DNA from: Sediminihaliea albiluteola
Lineage (GTDB): Bacteria; Pseudomonadota; Gammaproteobacteria; Pseudomonadales; Halieaceae
DNA length: 64,000 bases
Reading direction: 5' to 3'
NCBI RefSeq assembly: GCF_014077625.1
Contig: NZ_JACFXU010000014.1
Location: 682,001 to 746,000, forward strand
In this document: in pieces, positions 54,265 through 63,486 of the stretch
Numbering within the stretch: the stretch's first letter is position 1
Layout of the letters: the number at the start of each line of letters is the position of its first letter
Translations under genes and position numbers: made by a program
The notes under the pieces: generated by a model
What the model was told of the DNA's origin: nothing
Seen by the model: only the letters and a program-made list of their open reading frames with translations
Database searches by the model: none

Positions 54265-55149
54265 TTAAGCCTTAAGCTTTTGTAAGATACTGGAGAAGTC
54301 CAGCTGCCCATTGCCGGCGGCCTGGTGCTCGCGAAATAATTCCTCCGCAAGCTTACCTAAGCGGTTATTAAACTTTCCCTGCTCGGCAACTTCCTGTGCC
54401 AAACCGAGATCCTTAACCATCAGGTCGACCATAAAGCCAGGCTTGTAATTGTTACTCGCAGGGGCCGTTTCCATCACCCCTGGATAGGGGTTGTAGAGTT
54501 CTAGTGACCAGTTGCGGCCCGAACTAGCCTGCATAATTTCAGATAAAACTTTGGGGTCTAAACCATTGCGAGAGCCCATTTCTAATGCCTCACAAGTGCC
54601 CAACATATGAATTGCCAGCAGCATATTGTTGCAAGCTTTAGCCACCTGGCCGGCACCAGCAGAGCCGGCATGGAATATATTTTTTCCCATATCGGCCAGA
54701 ATCGCTTGAGCTTTTGGAAAGACCTCAGCCTCACCCCCACACATAAAAGCAAGGGTACCGGCAGCTGCCGCCGCCACACCGCCAGACACTGGCGCATCCA
54801 TAAAACCAATGCCCAAGGCTGCAGCTGCCGCCCCAACTTCTCGAGCTGTCGCGGCATCGATAGTGCTGCAATCTAAAACCGTGCTGCCCTTAGACAAGTG
54901 TTGCAGTAAGCCTTGCTCGCCCAAGTAGAGGCCCGCCACGTGCTTACCCGCCGGCAACATACTGATCACATAATCTACGGCACTTGCAGCTTGTAGCGCG
55001 GATTCAGCGACCTCTGCACCAGCTTGCGCCAAAGCCTCACAAGCCGCTGCCACGAGGTCAAACACGATCACCTTATGCCCGGCCCGCAGCAAGTTGCTAG
55101 CCATAGGGCCGCCCATATTACCTAGACCAATAAATGCTACTGTTGCCAT
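54265..55149 (-). CDS. mmsB: 3-hydroxyisobutyrate dehydrogenase
   Basis: NAD-dependent oxidation of 3-hydroxyisobutyrate to methylmalonate semialdehyde in valine catabolism. Rossmann GLGNMG is at residues 8-13, the substrate-binding SGG at 122-124, and the catalytic Lys171 in GQVAKACNN. 294 aa is standard for beta-hydroxyacid dehydrogenases. It closes the mmsA-acyl-CoA dehydrogenase-ech-hydrolase-mmsB unit, 38 bp after the preceding gene. Confidence 0.92.
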   Translation of the reverse strand: MATVAFIGLGNMGGPMASNLLRAGHKVIVFDLVAAACEALAQAGAEVAESALQAASAVDYVISMLPAGKHVAGLYLGEQGLLQHLSKGSTVLDCSTIDAATAREVGAAAAALGIGFMDAPVSGGVAAAAAGTLAFMCGGEAEVFPKAQAILADMGKNIFHAGSAGAGQVAKACNNMLLAIHMLGTCEALEMGSRNGLDPKVLSEIMQASSGRNWSLELYNPYPGVMETAPASNNYKPGFMVDLMVKDLGLAQEVAEQGKFNNRLGKLAEELFREHQAAGNGQLDFSSILQKLKA

Positions 55150-55187
55150 GTCTCCGTCCCTGCTTTGTTTTTATTCAATAAAAGACC

Positions 55188-56300
55188 TTATAAATTGGCC
55201 AGCGGGTTTTGCTCCCAAGGCGCATGAAAAAAGGCATCGAGTAGCGCTCCCTGCACTTCCCTTGAACTGTTAAATTGCCAGGCTGGCTGACGGTCTTTAT
55301 CAATCAACAAGGCTCGCACGCCCTCGGCAAACTCGGGAAAGCGCACAATATTAGTGGCCAACTGGAGCTCTGACTGAAACACCTCTTTTAGCGAGGCGTG
55401 GCGAGTCTCCCAGAGCTGCCGGTGTATCCATAAGGCCGCCAGCTTAGAACCGTGGGCAAGACCGTCCCGCGCCCGGGACAGCCACGGATCCTCCGTTTGC
55501 TGTGCCACTATATTATCAATCACCTGATGCACATCATCGCCGTCACAAAGGCGGTTGATGGTGGCCATATGAGGTTCCACCTGGCCCGCCGGCAGAGTGC
55601 TCAGACTGCGTTCGGCAAAGGGGCGCAAGCAGTGGTGCATCATGCCGTGGTTATCTGCAGCACTCATTGTCCAAGCTTGTTGCTGTAAGCTATCAAGCAC
55701 CGCTGCCTTGTGCTCACTGCTAATAAAGCGATCCGCCAAGCCAGTGTAGAGCGCATCAGCAGCATTGATAGAGGCGCCAGTCAAAGCCAGAAACAGGCCC
55801 GCCTTACCCGGCATGCGATTCAAAAACCAGCTGCCACCGACATCTGGAAATAGCGCAATTGTCACCTCCGGCATAGCGATCCGCGTAGTCTCTGTCACCA
55901 CGCGATGAGCGCAGCCCGCCATCACGCCTAAACCACCGCCCATCACAATGCCGTGCCCCCAACACAGGATCGGCTTTTCATAAGTGTGTAAGCTGTAGTT
56001 CATGCGATATTCACGGGCGAAGAAATTTTCTGCGTAGTCACAGGGACCACCCGGATTCTCTACGGCCGAGCGATACAGCGCCTGCACATCACCACCGGCA
56101 CAAAAGGCCTTATCGCCCGCAGCATCAATAAAAATTGCCGCAATATCGTCGTCATGGCGCCACTGGTCGAGCTTGGCCTGTAACAGGTCTACCATCTGCA
56201 GCGTAAGGGAGTTCAGAGTAGCGGGAGCGTTCAAGGTCACGCGACCAATGCGGCCGCTAGCAGCAACTAACTCATCAAATTGCACTGTAGGATTAGTCAT
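55188..56300 (-). CDS. 3-hydroxyisobutyryl-CoA hydrolase (HIBCH-like)
   Basis: Crotonase-fold thioesterase that frees 3-hydroxyisobutyrate from CoA. The FCAGGDVQALYR segment and the MGGGLGVMAGCAHRVVTE and MPEVTIALFPDVGGSWFL stretches match the HIBYL-CoA hydrolase group rather than hydratases, and the longer C-terminal region (366 aa total) is characteristic. ATG at 56300 with GGAG five bases upstream is chosen over a further ATG at 56324 that overlaps the preceding gene. Operon context in valine degradation supports it. Confidence 0.88.
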   Translation of the reverse strand: MTNPTVQFDELVAASGRIGRVTLNAPATLNSLTLQMVDLLQAKLDQWRHDDDIAAIFIDAAGDKAFCAGGDVQALYRSAVENPGGPCDYAENFFAREYRMNYSLHTYEKPILCWGHGIVMGGGLGVMAGCAHRVVTETTRIAMPEVTIALFPDVGGSWFLNRMPGKAGLFLALTGASINAADALYTGLADRFISSEHKAAVLDSLQQQAWTMSAADNHGMMHHCLRPFAERSLSTLPAGQVEPHMATINRLCDGDDVHQVIDNIVAQQTEDPWLSRARDGLAHGSKLAALWIHRQLWETRHASLKEVFQSELQLATNIVRFPEFAEGVRALLIDKDRQPAWQFNSSREVQGALLDAFFHAPWEQNPLANL

Positions 56301-56308
56301 GCCGGCTC

Positions 56309-57097
56309 CTAACGGTTTTTCCATTGAGGGCTGCGCTTCTCCAAGAAAGCATTGACACCTTCACGCTGATCTTCAGTTGAGAATAACTCTACAAAGAGCT
56401 CCCTCTCAGCCGCCAAGCCATCGGCCATCACTTTATTACGGGCCGAATGAATCAAACGCTTGCAGCGACCGATCGACGAGGGGCTCTGTTGTCCGACCTG
56501 TTCGGCTAGAGCGAGGGCCCTATCTAAGGCCTCCCCCTTAGGCACGACTTCTTCTACCAAGCCAATGCGCTCAGCCTGCTCAGCTGCAATACGCTCACCA
56601 CAGAGAATCATCCGCTTGGCCCAACCTTCACCGACCAACCAAGACAAGCGCTGAGTGCCTCCGGCACAGGGCAACAAACCCACTTTGGCTTCTGGCAAGG
56701 CCATCTGCGCACCTGCCTCAGCAATACGAATGTCGCAGGCTAAGGCAACCTCTAGACCTCCTCCCATGGCAAAGCCATTGATTGCTGCAATCGATACGCC
56801 ACGAAAATCCGCTAAAGCTTCAAATGCCTCGCCGAAATAATCTGCCATCTCAGCCGCAGTTTTCGGATCGCCATCGGCAAATAACTTGAGATCAGCACCG
56901 GCAGAGAAAAACTTTTCTCCCGCACCAGTCAACACCACGGCATAAATTTGGTCCTCGGTGTTGAGTTTTTCTACGAGTGCCTTTAGCGCCGCTAAGCTTT
57001 CAGTATCCCAAGTATTGGCAGCGGGGTTATCGATCGTCACCACTGCCGTATGGTCACGCAACTCCACTTTAATTTTATCGGATGTACTCAGGCTCAT
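56309..57097 (-). CDS. Enoyl-CoA hydratase (methacrylyl-CoA hydratase of valine pathway)
   Basis: Crotonase-family protein with both catalytic glutamates, in GGGLEVALACD and, exactly 20 residues later, ALPEAKVGLLPCAGGTQRL. The GGTQRL closing box and 262-aa length are standard. Start overlaps the end of the acyl-CoA dehydrogenase gene by 4 nt. In this operon it would hydrate methacrylyl-CoA to 3-hydroxyisobutyryl-CoA, the substrate of the next enzyme. Confidence 0.88.
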   Translation of the reverse strand: MSLSTSDKIKVELRDHTAVVTIDNPAANTWDTESLAALKALVEKLNTEDQIYAVVLTGAGEKFFSAGADLKLFADGDPKTAAEMADYFGEAFEALADFRGVSIAAINGFAMGGGLEVALACDIRIAEAGAQMALPEAKVGLLPCAGGTQRLSWLVGEGWAKRMILCGERIAAEQAERIGLVEEVVPKGEALDRALALAEQVGQQSPSSIGRCKRLIHSARNKVMADGLAAERELFVELFSTEDQREGVNAFLEKRSPQWKNR

Positions 57098-58254
57098 TTA
57101 ATGACCTCCAGTGCGCCTTCCATTAATAATCTACGCGCGATAATGACGCGCATAATCTCATTAGTGCCCTCTAGAATTTGGTGTACGCGAGTATCGCGAA
57201 AATGTCGTTCCATCGGGTATTCACGGATATAGCCATAACCGCCAAAGAGCTGTAGCGCCTCGTTGCAAACAGCAAAGCCGACATCCGTTGCAAAGCGCTT
57301 GGCCATGGCACAATAAACCGTAGCTTGGCTATCATCGCTATCGAGCTTGTAAGCCGCCAAGCGCACCATCTGCCGCGCCGCCACTAATTCGGTGAGCATA
57401 TCGGCCAGCTTAAAACGGGTCGCTTGAAAGTCTGCAATCGGCTCACCAAACTGCTGCCGCTCCTGCACATAAGCCGTGGCTTCTTCTAATGCCTGCTGGG
57501 CAGTGCCTATACTGCAAGTTGCGATATTAATGCGACCGCCATCCAAGCCCTTCATAGCAATGGCAAAACCCTGCCCCTCTTCACCTAAGCGGTTTGCCTG
57601 GGGCACCCGGACATTATCAAAACTGATGGTACGTGTGGGCTGTGCATTCCAGCCCATTTTTTGTTCTTTCTTACCGTAGCTAATGCCCTCGGCATCTGCC
57701 GGTATCAGTAGAGCCGTAATGCCCTTGGGGCCCGCCTCCCCAGTGCGCAGCATCACCACTAAGGCGTCGGTCTCTCCGGCACCGGAAATAAATACCTTAC
57801 TGCCATTCACCAGGTAATCACTGCCATCTTTAGTCGCGCTGGTTTGCAAAGCGGCGGCGTCGGAGCCCGCAGCAGGCTCTGTGAGACAGTAAGATGCCAA
57901 TTTATTACCCGCCACCAGTTCGGGGCACCAAGCATCTATCAAAGCCTGCTGAGCATAATTGCCGATCATGCTCGTGGCCATATTATGGATAGTGATAAAA
58001 GCAGCGGTCGTGGTACAGCCTTTGGCCAGCTCTTCGACAATCAAGCTCGCATCCAGACGGCCCATGCCCAAACCGCCGGCCCGCTCAGGGCTATACATGC
58101 CCATAAAACCCAAATCACCCGCTTGGGCCAGCACCTCCTTAGGGAAAATACCCTCGGCATCCCATAGGGCCGCATTGGGAGCGAGCATCTTCTCGCTAAA
58201 TGCACGGGCACTATCTACAAAGGCCTGCTGGTCTTCACTCAGAGAAAAGTCCAA
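57094..58254 (-). CDS. Isobutyryl-CoA dehydrogenase (acyl-CoA dehydrogenase family)
   Basis: FAD enzyme converting isobutyryl-CoA to methacrylyl-CoA. The YCLTEPAAGSDAAAL signature and the catalytic Glu362 in ILEGTNEIMR match short/branched-chain acyl-CoA dehydrogenases (ACAD8 group). Translation begins at TTG (58254), with GGAG ten bases upstream and no ATG nearby in frame. A 69-bp gap separates it from mmsA; its 3' end overlaps the hydratase start. Substrate assignment relies on the operon. Confidence 0.87.
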   Translation of the reverse strand: MDFSLSEDQQAFVDSARAFSEKMLAPNAALWDAEGIFPKEVLAQAGDLGFMGMYSPERAGGLGMGRLDASLIVEELAKGCTTTAAFITIHNMATSMIGNYAQQALIDAWCPELVAGNKLASYCLTEPAAGSDAAALQTSATKDGSDYLVNGSKVFISGAGETDALVVMLRTGEAGPKGITALLIPADAEGISYGKKEQKMGWNAQPTRTISFDNVRVPQANRLGEEGQGFAIAMKGLDGGRINIATCSIGTAQQALEEATAYVQERQQFGEPIADFQATRFKLADMLTELVAARQMVRLAAYKLDSDDSQATVYCAMAKRFATDVGFAVCNEALQLFGGYGYIREYPMERHFRDTRVHQILEGTNEIMRVIIARRLLMEGALEVIK

Positions 58255-58323
58255 AAATACTTACTCCCTTTATCCTTCGCTCACTACAGCTGAGCTAATA
58301 ACTAATAAGCATCCCATACTCAG

Positions 58324-59820
58324 CTAGCGCAAATTAATACTCATATTAGGCTGCTTAGTACTACTTTCGGTATGGGTCCACTTGGCTGTAATCGTTTTAG
58401 TTTCTGTGTAAAAGCGCACAGCTTGCTTACCATAGGCATGTAGGTCACCACGGAATGAAGCGCGCCAGCCCGTAAAAGAGAAAAATGGCAGGGGCACTGG
58501 AATGGGGATGTTAATACCCACTTGGCCGACCTGGATTTCGTGCTGGTATTTGCGCGCAGCGCCACCGGAAGCTGTGAAAATTGAGGTGCCATTTCCATAG
58601 GGGCAGTCATTGACTAGAGCGATGGCCTCATCGAGGGTGTCGACATTGATACAGCACAATACAGGGCCAAAAATCTCTTCCTGGTAGATTGCCATATCGG
58701 TGCTGACATCGCTAAACAATGTCGGGCCCACCCAGTTGCCATCCGGCAAAGCCGGTACTTGGTAGTCACTGCCATCAAGCAGACAGCTGGCGCCCTCGGC
58801 TTTGCCCTGAGCGATTAAGCGCAACACCTTGTCATAGGCAGGCTTAGAAATAATCGGGCCATAACTAGCGCCGGCATCATCCCATGCTCCGGGTCGCGCC
58901 TGACTCATTCGCTCCTTAAGCTCTTCAAGCCAGAGCTTAGAATCGCCGACAAACACCGCTACTGAGATAGCCATACAGCGCTGGCCGGCAGCGCCAACTG
59001 ATGCACCAACCAAAGCATTAAGCGTAGCGTTTTTATCAGCATCGGGCATGATCACCATGTGGTTTTTGGCGCCCATCATGCACTGGACACGTTTACCCGC
59101 ATCGGTCCCGGCACGGTAAATATGATCACCTACCTTAGAGGAGCCGACGAATGAGATCGCCTGGGTATCCGGGTGCTGTAAGAGCTGGTTCACCTGATCA
59201 GCACCACCATGCACCATATTCAATACGCCCTTGGGGGCTCCGGCTTCAACAAAGAGCTCGACCAATCGCAGCGGCGTTAAAGGGTCTTGCTCGGAGGGCT
59301 TGAGCACAAAGGTATTGCCGCAGGCGATAGCTAAGGGGTACATCCACAGCGGAATCATCGCCGGAAAATTAAAAGGAGTAATGCCCACGCAGACCCCAAG
59401 GGGCTGGCTGTAACTGTAGCTATCGATGCCACTGGCCACATTCTCTAGGGTCTCCCCCATTAGATTAGAACCGACATTAGATGCCTGCTCCACCACTTCG
59501 ATACCGCGCCACACATCCCCCTTGGCATCCTCGAAAGTTTTACCAGTATCTTGAGAGAGAATTTCAGCTAGTTCATCGTGATGCTCCTTGAGTAAGGCGC
59601 AATAGCGCATCATCAGACGGGCACGCTCAGAGACCGGCACATTGCGCCAAGTGGCGAAAGCCTGTTTAGCACTGGCCACTGCGGCATCCACCTCATCCTG
59701 GGTCGCTAGTGGTACTTCAGCCAAGAGTTGCTGGTTGGCCGGATTAATTACCGGCAACTTGTTGCTGCTGCCGCTTTGAACGAATTCACCGTTGATGAAC
59801 AGGGGGACCTGAAGTGCCAT
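58324..59820 (-). CDS. mmsA: Methylmalonate-semialdehyde dehydrogenase (acylating)
   Basis: CoA-dependent aldehyde dehydrogenase turning methylmalonate semialdehyde into propionyl-CoA and CO2. Asn151 (oxyanion) and the nucleophile Cys282 in [11 protein letters not shown] are in place; the [11 protein letters not shown] segment is specific to the MmsA group. 498 aa is full length. It is the promoter-proximal gene of the valine operon and is divergent from an AraC-type regulator over 155 bp, as in Pseudomonas mmsR-mmsAB. Confidence 0.93.
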   Translation of the reverse strand: MALQVPLFINGEFVQSGSSNKLPVINPANQQLLAEVPLATQDEVDAAVASAKQAFATWRNVPVSERARLMMRYCALLKEHHDELAEILSQDTGKTFEDAKGDVWRGIEVVEQASNVGSNLMGETLENVASGIDSYSYSQPLGVCVGITPFNFPAMIPLWMYPLAIACGNTFVLKPSEQDPLTPLRLVELFVEAGAPKGVLNMVHGGADQVNQLLQHPDTQAISFVGSSKVGDHIYRAGTDAGKRVQCMMGAKNHMVIMPDADKNATLNALVGASVGAAGQRCMAISVAVFVGDSKLWLEELKERMSQARPGAWDDAGASYGPIISKPAYDKVLRLIAQGKAEGASCLLDGSDYQVPALPDGNWVGPTLFSDVSTDMAIYQEEIFGPVLCCINVDTLDEAIALVNDCPYGNGTSIFTASGGAARKYQHEIQVGQVGINIPIPVPLPFFSFTGWRASFRGDLHAYGKQAVRFYTETKTITAKWTHTESSTKQPNMSINLR

Positions 59821-59975
59821 GGGATTTACCTGCGAAATTGTCGTGTTATTAAATTAAGTTACTAGCAACAGTAGCACTCCTTCAGAACAGCGCACATTGA
59901 CGAAGTTGCGATCTTCATGGACTATATTGCTGCCTATACTGCCCTATTTGGGGTTAATTAGGGATATTCATTCGA
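59821..59975. promoter_or_regulatory. Divergent control region of the valine operon and its AraC regulator
   Basis: 155 bp lie between the mmsA and AraC-type starts. AGGTAA is the likely mmsA ribosome site. TATACT at 59935-59940 could be a -10 box for the regulator. AraC binding half-sites could not be fixed by eye. Confidence 0.35.
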
Positions 59976-60857
59976 ATGAGCACACCATCACAGTGGCCGC
60001 TACCACCTCAGGGGATGCGTTTTTTGACCCCCGCTTTCCTGCTCCAGCAGCTACACCGCCACCCCTTAACCCGAGACTGCTATCCGACGGCAATGGGCTA
60101 CTATCCTCGGGCTCACAGCCACCGCATGCGCCGCGCGCGGCACGATGACAATTTACTAATGTACTGCGTTGACGGATTTGGCCGCTTGCGACTGGGCGAG
60201 GCCTCTTATTCAGTTGGCGCTGGGGATCTGGTGTTACTGCCGCAAGGATTAGCGCACAGCTACAACGCGGCCACAAGCCAACCCTGGACTATCTACTGGG
60301 TTCACTTCCAGGGCGTGAGCTCTCGTATTTTTAGCGAATATCTGGGCTATGCTGAAAAAAAGCCAGTACTTCATGTCGGCTTGGCACCGACTCTGGCGAT
60401 GAATTTTCACAGTTTGTTATCAGTAGGACAGACCGGCTATTCCAGCAGCGCCTTTATTAATGCCGCCAATCAGCTGCGCCACTTATTCACCCAATTTGCC
60501 CTGGCCGCCAAACATGAGCAGGCAGCCCAGCCCGCGGGACTGGACCTAGAGACTCTGCGCGCTTATATGCAAGAAAACATCCACCACAGCTTAGAGCTGG
60601 ATGACTTGGCGGCTGTCGCCCACCTGTCCAAGTACCACTTCTCCAAACGCTATCGCGCGCTGACCGGCTATTCGCCGATCAAACATTTCCTCCATATGAA
60701 AATAGAATATGCCTGCCAATTGCTCGACAGTTCGGAGCTCAGTGTCAAATCTATTGCCGCCACCATCGGCTACGATGACCCGCTGTATTTCTCTCGACTA
60801 TTTCGCAAGGTCATGGGACTCTCACCACGAGCCTACCGTCATTCTGTGCGCAAATAA
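59976..60857 (+). CDS. AraC-family regulator, MmsR-like
   Basis: The N-terminal half is a cupin-like ligand domain (LLMYCVDGFGRLRLG and VGAGDLVLLPQGLAHSY). The C-terminal 100 residues hold the two AraC helix-turn-helix units (LELDDLAAVAHLSKYHFSK and VKSIAATIGYDDPLYFSRLF followed by the PRAYR end). Divergent from mmsA, it most likely activates the valine-catabolic operon in response to a pathway acid, as MmsR does. The symbol mmsR is not given because the ligand is not shown. Confidence 0.85.
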   Translation: MSTPSQWPLPPQGMRFLTPAFLLQQLHRHPLTRDCYPTAMGYYPRAHSHRMRRARHDDNLLMYCVDGFGRLRLGEASYSVGAGDLVLLPQGLAHSYNAATSQPWTIYWVHFQGVSSRIFSEYLGYAEKKPVLHVGLAPTLAMNFHSLLSVGQTGYSSSAFINAANQLRHLFTQFALAAKHEQAAQPAGLDLETLRAYMQENIHHSLELDDLAAVAHLSKYHFSKRYRALTGYSPIKHFLHMKIEYACQLLDSSELSVKSIAATIGYDDPLYFSRLFRKVMGLSPRAYRHSVRK

Positions 60858-60951
60858 TGCCCGCCTGCCCAGCGTTTAGCGCGCCTAGTGGCATTGCTAG
60901 CTGATACGCTGGCCGACTGTTAAGATTTGCCACTCAGCACCGCGACCAATA

Positions 60952-61542
60952 ATGAGACTCACTATGTCCTTGATTAAAGCCCTAGCTAGCACAACGCTGC
61001 TAATGATACTTGCCGCCTGCAGTGGCGTTGAAACTCATCCCGATGACACTCGAGCTTTTGAGGCCGCCAACTACCATTACTACACATGGCGCAATGAGCC
61101 GCTAACTAACCAAAGCAAGTCCACTGACCCGCTGTACCGTGTCGACCCACTACTGCGTCAAGCGGTAAACGAGGAACTCAGTGCCAAAGGCTATGTACTT
61201 GACCCAGCGCGGGCAGAATTTACTATCGACTATATTTACGCCACGGGTTTACGCATGGGAGAGACCAGCCGTGAGGCTAGTAATATCTCTCACCACCCTG
61301 GTGTGATCCCCAATCGCAATATGGACCAGGCTCAGATTGATAACGCTATCGCACTGGGCGGAGTGAAGGAAACAAGTAATATCGCTTTACAGTTTCATGA
61401 CATCAAGCAACGCGAGCTGATCTGGCGGGTCACTGTTACGAAGATTCTAGAGCGGGTCCACAACACTGAAGGCGAAGCGCTGGCCAAGACCCTGCGCCCA
61501 GCCATTCACCATGGCCTGAGCTCTCTGCCTGAGGCGCGCTAA
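60952..61542 (+). CDS. DUF4136-type lipoprotein
   Basis: A lipoprotein signal ends in LAAC with the lipidated Cys at residue 23. The remainder, from about residue 36 (YHYYTWR) to 190, follows the DUF4136 pattern of an alternating alpha/beta domain. A second ATG at 60964 also gives a good signal peptide. Such proteins are envelope lipoproteins of unknown role. It stands alone, 94 bp after the AraC gene. Confidence 0.75.
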   Translation: MRLTMSLIKALASTTLLMILAACSGVETHPDDTRAFEAANYHYYTWRNEPLTNQSKSTDPLYRVDPLLRQAVNEELSAKGYVLDPARAEFTIDYIYATGLRMGETSREASNISHHPGVIPNRNMDQAQIDNAIALGGVKETSNIALQFHDIKQRELIWRVTVTKILERVHNTEGEALAKTLRPAIHHGLSSLPEAR

Positions 61543-61578
61543 CTGATCAGAGCAGCGCCGGCACTGGCGAGCTCGGCG

Positions 61579-62547
61579 CTAATACACTTCCGGATTAACG
61601 CAGTTCGGCATCAGCTCGCCCTTGAGAGCTGCAATTAAATTGTCCACGGCCAAATCAGCCATCCGCGCTCGAGTCAGAGTAGTTGCGCTAGCAATGTGGG
61701 GTGCCAGCACAACGTTGGGTAAGGTCAGCAAGGGGTTGTCGGCCGGCACAGGCTCCTGCTCGAAGACATCGATACCGGCAGCATAAAGAGCGCCACTGCG
61801 CAGTGCTTCAGAGAGCGCCAGCTCATCAACAATGCCACCGCGCGCGGTATTAACCAGAACCGCCCCAGGCTTCATGGTTGCAATACGATCGGCATTTAAC
61901 AGGTTCCGAGTGGCCTCAGTTAGCGCAGTATGCACGCTGACAAAGTCACTGCGTAACAGCAACTCATCCAGGCCCACCTGTTCAACTCCAGCAATATTTT
62001 TTTCGCGGCGCGACCAAGCTAGCACCTTCATGCCAAAACCTGCTGCGCGCCGGGCCACGGCTTGGCCTATCGCACCCAAGCCGATAATACCTAGCGTGGC
62101 ACCGCTGACATCTTTGCCAGTAAAGAACTCTGGTGACCAGGCATTCTCACTGCGCCAGTGCCCCTCCCGCACAAAACGGTCGGCCTCACTAATCCTGCGC
62201 GCTGCTGCGAGCAGGAGCGAAAATGCTGCATCGGCAGTGGTTTCCACCAATACTCCAGGTGTATTACCTAAAGGGATTCCCCGCTCGCTAAGCGCCTGCA
62301 CGTCGATATGATCGAAGCCAACAGACATACTCGAGACAAACTCCAGCTTAGCCATACCAGCGATCAGTGACTTGTCTAGGCGATCTGTCAGCATGCACAG
62401 TAGTCCATGACAAGTGCTCAGCTCTTCGCGCAGAGTTTCCGCTGGCAACAAGCCCGGCCCCATCCACACATTCAAATCGCAAAGCTCAGCTAACTCATGG
62501 ATTCGAGCGCCGGGCATTTGGTGGCTTACAAATACTCTCTTGATCAT
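61579..62547 (-). CDS. D-2-hydroxyacid dehydrogenase (glyoxylate/hydroxypyruvate reductase-like)
   Basis: NAD(P)H-dependent reductase of 2-oxoacids. The coenzyme motif GLGAIG is at residues 156-161, catalytic Arg236 (TARGG), Glu265 (DVFEQEP) and His284 (APHIAS) form the usual triad, and SVGFDHID occurs near 75. This layout is nearest GhrB/GRHPR. A TTG at 62565 is in frame; ATG at 62547 is used. Substrate (glyoxylate, hydroxypyruvate or another oxoacid) unresolved. Confidence 0.87.
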   Translation of the reverse strand: MIKRVFVSHQMPGARIHELAELCDLNVWMGPGLLPAETLREELSTCHGLLCMLTDRLDKSLIAGMAKLEFVSSMSVGFDHIDVQALSERGIPLGNTPGVLVETTADAAFSLLLAAARRISEADRFVREGHWRSENAWSPEFFTGKDVSGATLGIIGLGAIGQAVARRAAGFGMKVLAWSRREKNIAGVEQVGLDELLLRSDFVSVHTALTEATRNLLNADRIATMKPGAVLVNTARGGIVDELALSEALRSGALYAAGIDVFEQEPVPADNPLLTLPNVVLAPHIASATTLTRARMADLAVDNLIAALKGELMPNCVNPEVY

Positions 62548-62728
62548 GCTTGGAGCATACCGCAAAGTATTCTGGCGACAATAGTCTTGCGGGCAAAAAG
62601 TTGCTTCTTTCGGCCACTGCAGTAGCCTCTAGCTATTGCCCGACTGGAACGAGCCCAGACAATAGGAGTCCAAGCAAGTAACAACAACTGTTACAGTGAC
62701 ACCTCTAAATGAACAGGTTTATTTTTAT

Positions 62729-63454
62729 ATGAACAACAAATATCAAGCCATTCATGGTGATTTGAGTAAACGCGTAGTAGTGGATACGCAGGCCATGTCT
62801 TGGAGCCCCAGCCCCGCTAACAAAGTGTGGCGCAAGCGCCTACATCAGGTGGGGCCAGGCGAGTCCGGCCAAGTAACATCCATTGTGCGCTACGAGCCAG
62901 GCGCCCGCTTCCACAAGCACGACCACCCGGAAGGCGAAGAAATTTTAGTGCTCGAGGGCGTATTCTCTGATGAGCAGGGCGACTGGCCTGCGGGCAGCTA
63001 TCTGCTCAACCCCGAAGGCTTTTGCCACGCCCCTTGGTCTGAAACGGGCTGCACCCTATTTGTGAAACTCCGGCAGTTTCCCGGACACGACCGCGAGCGT
63101 GTCGCCATTCAGACCAGAGACCAGGCTTGGCAATCATCTGTGCGCCGCAGTGTGCAGTGGCAAAAACTTTACGCTCAAGATCCCTACACCGATTTTATGC
63201 GCCTTGAAGCTTGGGACTCTCCCGATGAGATGGGCCAGATCAACTTCCCACAAGGCGCAGAAGTGCTGGTAATAAAGGGTAGTTTCTCAGATGAAAACGG
63301 CCACTACGGCACGCACAGCTGGCTGCGTATTCCAGCCGGAGGTTTGCTTAACCCAATCAGTGATGACTACTGCGAGGTTTACATCAAAGAAGGCGGTTTT
63401 AGCTACTTGCGCGAGGCCCTCGACACCGTCAGCGCCGAGGCAGCGGCAGAATAA
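62729..63454 (+). CDS. Tandem cupin protein, ChrR-like
   Basis: Two cupin modules in one 241-aa chain. The first carries the metal-binding pattern HKHDHPEGEEILVLEGVFSDE, the second a weaker version (FPQGAEVLVIKGSFSDENG) lacking the first histidines, so probably only the first binds metal. The pair resembles the C-terminal sensor domain of the anti-sigma factor ChrR, but no anti-sigma zinc domain is present. The frame extends to a GTG at 62696; ATG at 62729 is preferred. Confidence 0.75.
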   Translation: MNNKYQAIHGDLSKRVVVDTQAMSWSPSPANKVWRKRLHQVGPGESGQVTSIVRYEPGARFHKHDHPEGEEILVLEGVFSDEQGDWPAGSYLLNPEGFCHAPWSETGCTLFVKLRQFPGHDRERVAIQTRDQAWQSSVRRSVQWQKLYAQDPYTDFMRLEAWDSPDEMGQINFPQGAEVLVIKGSFSDENGHYGTHSWLRIPAGGLLNPISDDYCEVYIKEGGFSYLREALDTVSAEAAAE

Positions 63455-63486
63455 TATGCCGCTGCAGCACAGCCTGCTCAGCTCTT

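Noticed and set aside
62696-62728. GTG start for the tandem cupin
   Set aside because: Adds 11 residues with no ribosome site; ATG 62729 begins the expected N-terminus.
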